This document shows, one piece after another, positions 24,356 through 34,939 of a DNA stretch of 64,000 nucleotides (positions are counted from its first letter, which is position 1; every line of letters begins with the position of its first letter). The translations under genes were made by a program, and so were the position numbers. Source of the stretch: Allantophomopsis cytisporea (taxonomy: Eukaryota; Ascomycota; Leotiomycetes; Phacidiales; Phacidiaceae); NCBI GenBank assembly GCA_024752435.1, contig CP103025.1, forward strand, positions 1,736,001 to 1,800,000, written 5' to 3'. The notes beneath the pieces were generated by a model, which was not told where the DNA came from, did no database searches, and saw nothing but the letters and a program-made list of their open reading frames with translations.

Positions 24356-24919
24356 TGACGAGTGCGGCGGTCACGATTTTGACTATGTCCTCGCTAGGAC
24401 TATACTTCATGCTATGCAAAACATAGGGTGTGGCAGTGGCTTGATTGCTCTCGAAGGCTTGTTCTCATTCTGAACACTTAAAATGGATCGTAAGACGTTT
24501 GATTAGTACTTCTCTTCATATACCCATCTGGCTTCAGATTTTGCTTGTCAAGCGAAGCTCATTTTTCACGTTCTTCATCTATTAGGAATCTAGTGACTCA
24601 ACCCATCACAGCCCCGCGCTTTAATGTTAAATCTTCACACAATAATCACGAATACTCTTTCCACTCAATCTAATTACCAAGAATAATCGTCCTCACCTTC
24701 ATATCTGCAGACTCTCAGATACATCAGACAGACATATAAACAAAATAAACGACAGGTGATATCTACTATCATGTTTATTCAAAACAAAACTAGACCGGCT
24801 TCGACAAGGAAGGAAACGAAATAGAACGAGTAGTCTTCAATATCTCGCTCATCATTGACATAATCCTTCATCTGCATCTCTCGTCACCCACCACCAAAAA
24901 GTGGCTTTAAAACGCAAAA
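24356..24919. other. Intergenic 3' flank of the PARP-finger gene up to 5S rRNA copy 1
   Basis: 564 bp without a protein-like ORF. The last ~30 bp, next to the 5S gene, resemble the matching flank of 5S copy 2, so the similarity between copies extends beyond the RNA. Confidence 0.5.
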
Positions 24920-25038
24920 ACATACAACAGTAGGGATTCGCTGGTGGTCACCCACCCAACTACTAGTCTACCGATCTGAGGCTTATGTATGGCAGAGCGG
25001 ACGGGATGCCCAGTTCTCCTCAGTCTGTGGTCGTATGT
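24920..25038 (-). rRNA. 5S ribosomal RNA, copy 1
   Basis: The minus strand reads ACATACGACCACAG at the 5' end and ends in GTTGTATGT, with the conserved internal blocks TCCCGTCCGCTCTGCC, TAGTAGTTGGGTGGGTGACC and ACCAGCGAATCCC. The length is 119 nt, normal for fungal 5S. The termini pair to form helix I. CTGAGG (16-21) pairs perfectly with CCTCAG (58-63), as expected for helix II. A T-run follows the 3' end as a Pol III terminator. Dispersed single 5S genes are usual in filamentous ascomycetes. Confidence 0.94.
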
Positions 25039-25436
25039 ACCAATATCGGGTATATTTTTGGATATACTTATTGTTGTGCGGCGGTGTGCATCTCTCAATC
25101 TAGAGTGGATCAGCACCAGTTTGTATACCGCAACTCGATTTACAGATCGTGTCACGCTATTTACATCAGCGCTCACTATGGTTCCGCTTCCTGCTTTCTG
25201 CTGCTGTCTGCATTTAGCTCATACATTCGTAAAGGCCTGCGGTGAAACAGACGTACTCACTGGGATCTAATAGTGAAACGCACACAAATATATGAAGGTT
25301 GAGCGGTAATGCTCTTCAAGCACAGGCAGTACTGCCTGAGGCGACAGAATCTCCTTAGCTGAGGTGGACTTGAGCATTTCTGCCCCATAGTCACCACATT
25401 ATTATATCTTTCTATACCTCCCATCTCCATTTTATC

Positions 25437-25625
25437 GCCGTCGCCATTGCCATTCCCATCGTCAACCCCATCACTAGCCAGCCCAGCATCCAGTTCGCTG
25501 TCATCGTCATCGTCGTCTGATCGTTACCTCAGCCCATCATCTATCTCACTATCTTCGCCATCACCATTGCCGTCCCATTGCTATTACAATCCTCATTTCT
25601 ATCACTATTGCCATCCTGATTTTCA
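25437..25625. repeat. Degenerate CCAT/CATC-rich low-complexity DNA
   Basis: The sequence is dominated by imperfect CCATCN and CGCCATTGC units (CATCACCATTGCCGTCCC and similar). It is simple-sequence DNA directly upstream of the 55-bp array. Confidence 0.65.
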
Positions 25626-25675
25626 TTCAAAGGAGCATCACGCTCTATTGCACGGAATTCCTCCCCTCGGCCAGT

Positions 25676-25947
25676 GTACGGCGGTACTGTTATCGAGCGT
25701 GTACTCGCACATAACAAACTCCTACACGAGTGTATGTGGTACGGTTATCCGGCATTTACTCGCACATAACAAAACTCCTACACGAGTGTATGTGGTACGG
25801 TTATCCGGCGTTCACTCGCACATAACAAACCCCTATACAGTGTATGTAGTACGGTTATCCGGCGTTTACTTGCACATAACAAACTCCTACACGAGTGTAT
25901 GTGGTACGGTTATCCGGCGTTTACTCGCACATAACAAACTCGTGCAT
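25676..25947. repeat. 55-bp direct tandem repeat, about 4.5 copies
   Basis: Units begin with TCGCACATAACAAACTCC at 25705, 25760, 25816, 25870 and 25925 (last one partial), and a diverged partial copy precedes the first. Each includes TGTATGTGGTACGGTTATCC. Spacings are 55, 56, 54 and 55 bp. Copies differ by a few substitutions and 1-2 bp indels, so the array is not under reading-frame constraint. It ends ~165 bp before the orphan gene's start codon. Confidence 0.9.
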
Positions 25948-26113
25948 TGTGTGACAGGCCGGTTCTTTTGGCAATTGTGTGCTATCCTGAGTCAAGGCTG
26001 CTCTTTTCCCAAGCCTGGGTGGGAGGGGATAAACCTACATCTTGTAGGGGCAACCATTTCTCTGCTCTATCCTTATATGATGCATATTACTAAGTACATT
26101 TCTAGTGACTGCA

Positions 26114-27796
26114 ATGGCTTCTGGAACTTTGAAGTATATTCTTCATGAGCAAATACTTGCAGAATGGAAAGATACAGAGACTTCTTTACACTACACATTA
26201 GGCTCTTGCTCCCTTCGAAATAGGCATACTACCGACTTCTTTATGAAGGTGGGCATTGAACCAGAAACAAGGCATGCTTATATCTATATCTCCCTTATTA
26301 TAGATGCCTGTGTAAGTACCAAAACACGCAGAAAGGAAATCAGGCTTATTCTTTTACCACATACATTTGATAAGAGCCTCAATTCTTTTAATTTTGAATC
26401 ACTTCAGATTTTGGACCCTACCAGTTCATCAGTACTCGACCAAGCAGACCTTACGAACTCAGGACACATAATCCGTGTGAATTTCAATTTGGCGTCTCAA
26501 GGATGCGTTGTTATACCGAAATCGACGAACCCTATCAAGCCCGCTACATCTACCTCCCTCGACCTGTTCCGACGTTTCAAATCACTTTCAACTGCACTCA
26601 GCTTCAACATATATATGAGGCATAGTGACTATGCTAAAAGCGGTCTACAAACACTCCATCAGCAATTACATAACATTACTATCGGTCCATCCTATATTAA
26701 TTTGGTCGGTATGTTCGATGGAAGAGATGCTATGTTTCTTGGGAAGGTCAATTTGGAATTTGATGACTTGCGACAGAAGTCTCATAAAAGACTTCCACCC
26801 GACGACTGGCAACATAAATCTAACGAAAAACGGCCGCCTCCACCACCAATATATGTTGAAAGGCCTTCAATCTCACCTATCACGTTGCAGGACCCTAATG
26901 TATCACCAATCACCGAGGGCCAGCCACTGCCGTCATACACAGAGGGATCCTCAACATCGCCTGCAAAGGTGCAGGTTCCTCAGTCCCCACCAAACATGAG
27001 GAAGGAGGAAATACCACAGCCGGCAATAGAAACCGACCTTGTTGAGGCACCTTCTCAGGTCCTCATTCGCGACACTCCTATTCTACCTACTCAGACACCT
27101 GACCGTCAGATATTCAACCTTGCAGCAGAGTTAGAGGATGATGAATATTACGCTGAAATCCAAGCTCGAGATTTGAGTCTGGATAGGGAGGCTGCTTCAT
27201 TTGTTATCGTCAGAGAAGAACCAGAGATCAGTGGAGAGGGATTGGAGAAGGAGGTTGATCCAGATGAAGAATGTTACGCTCGGGAGTTAAGTCAAGCTAG
27301 GGAGGTCACTTCTGCCTATGATAGACTTCTGTCAGAAGTTTCTGCATGGTTTGCTGGCGCGACGATCATTCATACCAATGTTTACGAACATCAACGTCTT
27401 ACCTCCAAATTACTTGCTCTTGGCTATTACGCTCGAACACGGAATGCTACAGCACTCAATGCAACAATGGTATGGTGCTCCACTATATTGTTCTTTGACC
27501 CGGTAGACTCTGGCAAACCGGAGCTGTGGAACGCAACAAGCCGATGGCTTGTCTCAGATATAGCCAAACTCATCCAGTGGGTGAATACATTTTCTCGTGC
27601 CTCAGAGATGTGCTTGCCTCATATAAGGAATGAGTTCATAAAGCTGGGTAGTGCTGCTCGAGCTATTGCGCTTAAGCTTGACGTTAATCTTGCTGAGCAC
27701 AATCTACTTGAACACAGGCGTCAAAAATCACAGTGTCTTGCTGTTATCGTGGCAGAATTTGGCAGGCTGGGTATCAACCGCCGCGGCATGAGATAA
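26114..27796 (+). CDS. Orphan protein of 560 residues, function unknown
   Basis: A single uninterrupted frame begins at ATG 26114 (MASGTLKYILHEQILAEWKD). The N-terminal ~210 residues look like a folded alpha/beta domain and contain RRKEIRLILLPHTFD and HIIRVNFNLASQGCVVIPKS. Residues ~230-330 are a Pro/Ser-rich linker. A charged segment with two similar EcYAxExxxRDLSL/ECYARELSQARE-type motifs follows. The last ~140 residues form a helical domain (VSAWFAGATIIHTN..., ending GRLGINRRGMR). I recognise no family, catalytic motif, signal peptide or membrane segment. It lies between two same-orientation 5S rRNA genes and next to a tandem array, suggesting an accessory gene. The absence of introns over 1.7 kb is unusual among its neighbours. 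Confidence 0.72.
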   Translation: MASGTLKYILHEQILAEWKDTETSLHYTLGSCSLRNRHTTDFFMKVGIEPETRHAYIYISLIIDACVSTKTRRKEIRLILLPHTFDKSLNSFNFESLQILDPTSSSVLDQADLTNSGHIIRVNFNLASQGCVVIPKSTNPIKPATSTSLDLFRRFKSLSTALSFNIYMRHSDYAKSGLQTLHQQLHNITIGPSYINLVGMFDGRDAMFLGKVNLEFDDLRQKSHKRLPPDDWQHKSNEKRPPPPPIYVERPSISPITLQDPNVSPITEGQPLPSYTEGSSTSPAKVQVPQSPPNMRKEEIPQPAIETDLVEAPSQVLIRDTPILPTQTPDRQIFNLAAELEDDEYYAEIQARDLSLDREAASFVIVREEPEISGEGLEKEVDPDEECYARELSQAREVTSAYDRLLSEVSAWFAGATIIHTNVYEHQRLTSKLLALGYYARTRNATALNATMVWCSTILFFDPVDSGKPELWNATSRWLVSDIAKLIQWVNTFSRASEMCLPHIRNEFIKLGSAARAIALKLDVNLAEHNLLEHRRQKSQCLAVIVAEFGRLGINRRGMR

Positions 27797-28020
27797 TGAT
27801 ACCAGCTAGCCTTCATACTCCCACAGGATATTCTATACCAACAGAAAAGCTATACAGTGCACTAGTGTCTCAACTGCACAAGGCATATTTATACTTAGTA
27901 TCAATTCTGCGAAACCAGTTATGTTATTTGTCAGCACCTAACTTACAACACGAATACTTAGCCTACACGTCGTCACCTAACGTGTTCCCCACGACCAAAA
28001 GGACTTCAAAATGCAAAAAA

Positions 28021-28139
28021 ACATACAACAGTAGGGATTCGCTGGTGGTCACCCACCCAACTACTAGTCTACCGATCTGAGGTTTATGTATGGCAGAGCG
28101 GACGGGATGCCCAGGTTTCCGCAGTCTATGGTCGTATGT
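28021..28139 (-). rRNA. 5S ribosomal RNA, copy 2 (slightly diverged)
   Basis: 119 nt with the same ends and internal blocks as copy 1, and a seven-base T-run at the terminator. It differs from copy 1 at five positions of the RNA: 12, 19, 23, 25 and 57. Position 19 puts a C opposite a U inside helix II (CTGCGG against CCTCAG), and position 57 changes the usual AAGC to AAAC. It may be a variant gene or a mildly decayed copy. Confidence 0.9.
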
Positions 28140-31100
28140 GTCAGTGAAATTATATTCATGATATATATTCCACTATAAAAGTGTGCTCTCTTGACATCTA
28201 TCATCAGCGTAAGTCATCTTTCCCAATCCCTGACCTTTGTCGTGTGAATTCCCAAATTTGACGTCGTATACATGGGTAATGAGCTTGACATCATCTCTTC
28301 CCGAATGACCGGTTGCTGGTACACGCTCCCTTTGGCTGTCACGGCCAAAACTTCATCAAAACCACACCGAAAACTTCGCACACCGGATCTTACTCACGGT
28401 ATTCTGCTCTACGTAGTTTCAGCGCATGCATCGGTTCCTAATGGATCAGTGCTCTCGTGATTCCCATTGCAACTAATTTCAACCGTATTGCTCTAAGACC
28501 TCGTAAATGGAGACACTCCCTGGTCGAAAGAGTCATTTGTTCTTTTAAAAACATGTGCGGACAGAGATACGATAGATGACCATATAATAATAAATCACTA
28601 CTACAAAATTGCCTGTTTCAGACTGTGGTTTACAGAAGCTTCTGCGTCGGGCAACGAAAGTGAATATATACATATCTCTCGAATTTGAAGAGTATAGTAG
28701 TGAATGTTATAAAAGGTTGGACAACGGTCCAAAATCAAATTCCATAGCGTTATCTGCAGAAAAAACGTGACGAAGTAAAAGACGCAATAACATATGTTGT
28801 AAAGTGATATAATATATCTGAAAACCTTCTACTAACTATTAGAAGCTCCCACTTGTCCACGCAGTTATTTACTTATATCAAAACCCAATAGAAGAAACAG
28901 CAACGTCTCCTATGTTCAGCTGCTCATCTTTCAGAATAGTTCTCTTATGGGATTCAATGATTGTGTTGAAGCTATATTTCCTTCTCAAGGAAAGTACTGC
29001 AGTCGGTAAATACACAAAACGGGATAAGATAAGCGAATGAACGCCCTTTGTAAAGAGGAAATAATAACTAGGAGATTTAAATATCCTAGTGCAGTTTAGT
29101 TATCATTAGTCTCAGATTCAGAACCTAATAATTGGAAACCTTACTTGGAAAAACGGATTATGTGTGGTAGATTCCCCAACTAACAGTTTCAGCGCCACCA
29201 CAACTCATGCTTCCACTAGCTCCAACAAGACCTTCCCAGAAGAAGATTTGGATAGAGGTGTTGATGAGGTCGATGATATCCTGATTGCCAATATAGGCGT
29301 CGAGATCCGCAGTATCACCAAACGAACAAGTATCGTACGTTGCTAACGTCCACTGTACGCCAGCAGAAAGGAACCAAGAGCTACCGCCGGCGATACGTTT
29401 ACTTTTAATATACTATTCTGAAGAATAGATGAGTAATTACCAACGATACTACTATATGTTTCTTCCTACCCGTCAGGTGACTCTAACTTTGGAATCTTTT
29501 GGGATTGAATCAAGATCACCTAAGTTAGTAGGTATGATTGAGGCACCAGTTCTTTCAGCAGAATATACTACATTCTACTGCGTAGACCCCAAGCAATACA
29601 TCGATAATACGTAAATCAACCAAAAGCACGACCAGGCGAAGTGTGTCGGCCTTAGCCTTGCTATCTCTTTCAAATAATCCTTGTACAATTTTTTGCTGCA
29701 GCAAGTATTTGAAACGTCGGACATAATTCCGAGGTAAGGCTCTCAAAGACCAGAGAATACTTGCTCTCCACTCATACACCCCCACATGTAAATGTTACTT
29801 TGTCACTCACTCCTTGCACATACGCAGATCCAGAAAACACAAGTTCGGATTAGCGCTAAGATCTCTTGACTGAGAAAGCAGAGGGTATTTCGATAGAGAA
29901 AATAGAGCATAATAGTGATTCGCATCTTAGCGTGAGGAAGGAGCATACTTGGCTGTGATGAGGACTGTATAGTTTCAATTACTCTTAGATCAGACGTCAG
30001 AAGTCGTGGCAAATAATTTGTACAGGAACATTTGTTTACTCTTGAGATATCTATTATGTTATCAAATTATTTAGGCTAGGCACGTACATACCCTGCCTCA
30101 TCCATCATTCAGTAAACCACACTCGGTCCCAAGCTCCTGGTTTCTAGTTGTTGGGATCAATTTAGAAACGTAAGGTACCCTTACTTATGAAAGCCTGCCA
30201 TGTTGGCGCACTGCTAATCAATCATCAGCCGTACGCCTCTTTGGCATTCCGAAAACACTTATAGAAGATCGAAGGGTATTTAGTAATCTCACAACTAAAA
30301 AGCACCCAGACATAGCGTAGATACCTCAAACAAACCTAAGAGATCGAACGATAGCCGAGTGATGTGTTGAGCGGCGCAAAGTGGCGTAGAGCGCAGTAAG
30401 TAACTGAACCGGCCAGTTCATCTCAAGTGAAGATATTGACTGAGGGTCATTATGCGAGGTTGGTATTTGGCCCCCATATCTCACTCCTAGGGTGTACGCA
30501 GAGTGCATAAGGCAGAAAATCGCTAGGTAACCAGGCTGCAGATCTCTCCATTACCCATATGTAAAACTCATCACAATACCATGCGTTCTCCAATTCCTCG
30601 TCAGCTCACATACTAGTACCCTTGCTAGAGCGCCTTAAGGTCATTGAGCTCGAAAGCGAAATTCCACAGTTTCTCCGCCGCACCCATGTGGTTCTTCGAG
30701 TTCTTCTCAAAACTATCACCCCTAGAGCCCTTTCTTCCTATATGTTGCATTGGACTTGGTGCGAGAGCCTATCTGAGTTTGCTTTCTTCATCAGCAAACT
30801 CTTCTGCGGGAATGCCTACGGAGCCAATTTTCTTATCTATGTATCATCCCAATATTGTGGTGCTTTGGACCTTAGAAATACTAGACTTTGGAAGCAGCAG
30901 CCGAACTTTGCATCTTGTTGACATATGTAAGTAATAACGACGTTCTAGGCGTAACCGCGTCTATATTCGCGACGCTAGTCGTTGAGTTTATAGTTAGTCG
31001 CTACTTTAGTTCTGCTTTACGTTCCCGCTTTTTGATTATAGGACACTCGTCAGTAGGTAGACAATACCTTCTTCCCTTTTGGTATTGATCATATTCCCTT

Positions 31101-31620
31101 TTTAACTTTTTGTAATGCTAGCAGTTTATTTTCAAGTGAGGGAAAGAGAGAAAGAGAGACGCATGTCTCCCTAACGAAGTAGGTAATGCGAGATAAGAAG
31201 TTAAGACTGCGCCACCCAACTGCAGATGCATTTAGCTATCTTAAGTGAAGTAAGCAAGGAGATTGAATTGATACGGACTAGCAGCTTTACCTGCACGCTC
31301 TTTACAGCTGAAACCAACTGTATTAGGAGTTGTGGCATAAAGAAGCACAGCAAGCTTACATGCATTTGTAGACCTCGCTTATATGAATATGCAGGTATAA
31401 TAAATACCATATCCTCCTCACAACTCTCTCCGTTATTATAGATCTGCTAGATCTAGCTATAGCAGACTTAGCTAAAATTTTAGACACAATTGTTCTTATA
31501 TCCTCGTCTACTACATTTCCTATACAAGTCTGCGTAGAGACTTCGTAAATTTGACTCCTCTCTCCCGCAGTCTTTTATATTCATTCTGCGCCACATACTG
31601 CCTCAAGGACATCTACAAAC
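28140..31620. other. AT-rich gene-free block
   Basis: 3.5 kb with TA-rich sequence and only short frames. It contains repeat copy A at 30921-31136. A minus-strand stretch, 30619-30850, reads as protein-like with one TAG and no start, perhaps a relic. No intact gene or RNA was recognised. Confidence 0.55.
30921..31136. repeat. Dispersed 0.2-kb repeat, copy A
   Basis: It begins ACATATGTAAGTAATAA and ends GCTAGCAGTTTATTTTC. It matches 34726-34935 in the same orientation over the whole length, with many C/T and G/A differences and few indels (for example CCGCGTCTATATTCGCGACG against CCGCATCTATGTCGGTAACG). This looks like a non-coding end of a decayed mobile element. The pair flanks the second rhodopsin-domain gene. 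Confidence 0.8.
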
Positions 31621-33174
31621 ATGATTCTCCCTCGCAGCGAAGTCGTTAATACATCTAGCGTGTTGATGTCGTTGCAGGCCTTCTATGTAAGTTCTCTGAT
31701 ATCTACTGTCTCACCCAAGTAGATAATGTTATTTATCAAGAGTGACTGAGCTTTTTGTCTTGCAATAGGGCATTATCTGGGGCTTCCTCGCATTGTCCGT
31801 TCTCGTATTCGTCGCCCGTGTCTGGATCCGCTGGGTTTCCGTACGCAAGCTCGTCTTTGAGGATTTCCTCATGTTCTTCGTCCTATGTCTCCAGCTCGCA
31901 GCCGCCATCATCTTCCAGCTCCGTCTACGCTACATTTACATGTTATGGGACGTTGGCAACGGACGGATAGAGCCTCCGCCAACTTATTATGAAGACGCGC
32001 TAAAGGGGCTACGCGGGCAACTAGTCATAGACATTCTTATTATACTAAGCCTCTGGGGTGTCAAGTTTAGCTTCCTCTTGTTCTTCTACCGTATCTTCTG
32101 CTCGGTGGAACGCCTGTATCTATACATATGGTGGGGCGTGGTTGTCGTCACCATCATGTCCCTCGGTGCCTTCTTCAGCGTCACGTCCTTCCAATGCATG
32201 GACACCGACATCGATGACATTATGGCCCACTGTACTAAGCCGTCTGATATCCACTTTGAGTGGATACAGATTGGAGCATCATCTGCCATTGCGGCATTTA
32301 GTGACATGTTGAGTACGACACTTTCTCTTCCTCTATCACTCATACACATACTCTCTCTTTCCCACAAAATTCTGCTCTAGTTATAGTTTTAGAGGTTCTT
32401 GAACTAATCGTGTTAACAATGTAGTCATGATCTTCCCAGTCGCGATCCTGTGGAGAGTCCGGATCAGTTTCAAAAAGAAGCTGTACTTGTCATCAATGTT
32501 TATGCTCATGCTGTTGACAGTGACCATGACCATCATCCACGGCAGCTACAACTACGGCGAGAAGGCTGGTGACTACAAGCATTCCGAGAACACCTCGTGG
32601 GTTATGTTTTCCCTGCAAATGGAGTCTAATGTCTGTGAGTTCTCAACCAGTTTTCCCTTTCTGTATTTGTTAGATAAACCCCGCCCAAGTCTCTACCACC
32701 GTACCAAGCACTGCCTTGCGTCGATCTCCGTGCTAACAGGTGCCCTCCTCCATAGCTTTCCTCATCGCCTGTCTCGTCTCCTTCCGAGGTCTTTTCAGAC
32801 AATCACGGATGAAGAAGCCGAGCTGCCCTCCCGTAATTGATGGCGACCTGCCACACACGTTCGGTAGCCCATCGCAAGGAAGAAATGGAAAGAATCGGAA
32901 CATCTACGATAGCATACTGGACACATGCCTTGAATTGGAAGATGCGGCGGAGTCTGATTCATCTGAGTTGGAATGTCCAGTGCTAGTATTGTCTGAGTCA
33001 GAAAGCAAGACGCAATGTGATGTATCGTTCGATGGTTCCTCTCATGAGCGTCTGGACAAGAACTGGTTGAACGAGGAAGGCTGGGTAGACAATCGAACAA
33101 CCGAGAATGAAGCTGATGACCGTACGAAGTCGGTGCAGAGCTTGAACAGTGTATATTTCCGGACTGGATTCTGA
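31621..33174 (+). CDS. Second fungal rhodopsin-domain integral membrane protein (7 TM)
   Basis: Four exons, 31621-31686, 31769-32312, 32425-32634 and 32756-33174, give 412 residues. All junctions keep the frame; introns are 82, 112 and 121 bp. TM1 is WGFLALSVLVFVARVWIRWV, followed by VFEDFLMFFVLC, where Glu-Asp replaces the DD motif of the paralogue. Further hydrophobic segments end with TSWVMFSLQMESNVSFLIAC and VSFRGLF, as the family usually ends. The C-terminal ~125 residues are an acidic Ser/Glu-rich tail. Overall identity to the protein at 13.1 kb looks low, so these are not recent duplicates. Introns are longer and the surroundings repeat-rich compared with the housekeeping genes. Function is unknown. 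Confidence 0.86.
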
Positions 33175-34725
33175 TGTTCTACCTAGATTTGTTTGAAATA
33201 CTTAGAGAATCAAAGTTAGAATTAGATAGAGAGATCTATATATAATACGATAACACGATGCACTTCAAAATTGAGTAGAGAAGTATATTGTTCAAGTTGC
33301 GGTTATATATAGTCTCCTGAGAAGGTTTACGACCTGACGCTTGACTAGTATGCCATAGCATGGAGCTTACTATCTTAAGCTTCAAAGATTCCGTTCTCTA
33401 TACTGTGTATGTTGCACCCGAAAGAATTTTACTTTCTAATGAAGCCCAATTACAGGACATGTTTCTAAGGCTGAATCAAGGCTAGAACATGATTCACCAA
33501 GCTAAAGCGAGGGTATTTTAGCTTGGCGCATCGGGTGGCGTTGATGAGGCGATGCTTAATTACACTTCATGTAACTATTCGTCGGCAGCTTTGATACCTC
33601 AGATTTACCTCAATCAATTCAACAACGTCGTTCCTACTTGGAGCTTGCCTGTCTAGAAAAATCTGATATTAAAATCGGCGAAAAGCGCACCTGCGCCTTT
33701 GGTAAAGTTTTGACATGCTTTCTGCATGATAATGGCAGTCCCATCTTCGCCCCCACACAGAGATGATCGCCGCAGCCGGTCCAAAATCTGACATGCTACC
33801 TGTTTCTCGTGCATCATAGGGTTACCGTCGCAGATCACCCATTGTAACACTCGTACAAATCACCATCCGCAGAGAGCCTTATCTGCCAGCTAAAGGTTCG
33901 ATAGCATGCATCTGTCCCTCAAACAAGTAGCGATTGCCGGACCAAGTTATATGTGTGTAATACTAGTAGCTCGAGGCTGAACACAACAACATGCGCAAAA
34001 CCCTGAGATGTAGTCTCTAATTTGGGCTACACTGCTCTTCTTTGGGTTAGGCTATAAAGTATTAGTTACTACCCCTATGTAGCGGCTCGAAGGGTCACGA
34101 GTGGATCGGTTGTCTTCAGTCACTTGTGTCAGCCATTATATATCCTGCTGATATGCAGATGCTCGTAACCTTTGTTTCTCTAATATGTTAAAGATGACTT
34201 TGGTGTTATTATAGTAATGGATAGTGACCTAACATAGGTTTTAGATTTGCATGGATAAGAACAAGTATTTGTAGTACAATTTTGAATAATTTAGTACTTT
34301 ATTATTTAGATTTACTCAATGTAACTAATAACTGTATACACATACATAGAGTACATATACTAAACAGACAGAAGTAATTATCACCGAGGAAGCTGAGCAG
34401 GACCAGTCAGTTAAAAAACTAAGAGGACGACTACAAAAAGAACCCATTGAATAGGAAGAGGAAGAAGAAGAAGAAGAAGAAGGGTAAGAAGGGGAAGAAG
34501 AGGAAGAAGGGGAAGAAGGGGAAGAAGGGGAAGAAGGGGAAGAAGGGGAAGAAGGGGAAGAGGAAGAGGAAGAGGAAGAGGAAGAGGAAGAGGAAGAGGA
34601 AGAGGAAGAGGAAGAGGAAGAGGAAGAGGAAGAGGAAGAGTCGGGTAATAATTTGTTTACTTTAGATTTGAAATTACCTAATGTAGTGGTATAAAAGACT
34701 CGATCTAAGCTAGTTCACTTGAAAC
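33175..34725. other. AT-rich gene-free block containing a polypurine tract
   Basis: 1.55 kb downstream of the second rhodopsin-domain gene. Only short frames occur. The minus-strand ORF 33653-33850 (65 codons) has an ordinary amino-acid mix but no recognisable family. The polypurine tract at 34454-34640 is described separately. Confidence 0.5.
34454..34640. repeat. 187-bp polypurine microsatellite
   Basis: The plus strand is almost pure A/G. It runs from GAA trinucleotides through about eight copies of a GAAGGGGAA 9-mer to about thirteen copies of an AGGAAG hexamer. A T near 34486 is the only pyrimidine noticed. Such strand asymmetry can form triplex (H-DNA). The poly-Lys/Arg frame across it is an artefact. 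Confidence 0.92.
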
Positions 34726-34935
34726 ACATATGTAAGTAATAAGTAAGTTCTAGCTATAACCGCATCTATGTCGGTAACGTTAGTCGTTAAGTTATAATTA
34801 GTTACTACTTTAATTCCGCTCGTTGTTCCCGCTCTTTAATTATACGACTCTCGTCAGTAAGCAGACAACATCTTTCCTTTTAACATTCATTTCATTCCCT
34901 CTCATCTTTCCATGATGCTAGCAGTCTATTTCCAG
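34726..34935. repeat. Dispersed 0.2-kb repeat, copy B
   Basis: This is the partner of 30921-31136, in the same orientation. It starts ACATATGTAAGTAATAAG and ends GCTAGCAGTCTATTTCC. It abuts the MFS pseudogene fragment, which begins within ~5 bp of its right end. Confidence 0.8.
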
Positions 34936-34939
34936 ATAA

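Larger units (their letters stand above)
25039..26113. other. Non-coding stretch holding simple and 55-bp tandem repeats
   Basis: Between 5S copy 1 and the orphan gene. It contains degenerate CCAT/CATC-rich low-complexity DNA (25437-25625), a 55-bp tandem array and a perfect palindrome CAGGCAGTACTGCCTG at about 25322-25337. The long open frame across the array is not credible as a gene because the unit length is not a multiple of three. Confidence 0.6.

Noticed and set aside
25447..26148. 233-codon ORF upstream of the orphan gene
   Set aside because: It runs through low-complexity DNA and a 55-bp array with indels of 1-2 bp; the unit is not a multiple of three and each copy is read in a different frame.
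30619..30850. Protein-like minus-strand stretch (…GIPAEEFADEESKLR stop …AAEKLWNFAFELNDL)
   Set aside because: It has an in-frame TAG and no start, and I cannot match it to a family; noted as a possible relic only.
34447..34665. 72-codon poly-Lys/Arg ORF
   Set aside because: It only reads the polypurine microsatellite; there is no non-repetitive coding part.
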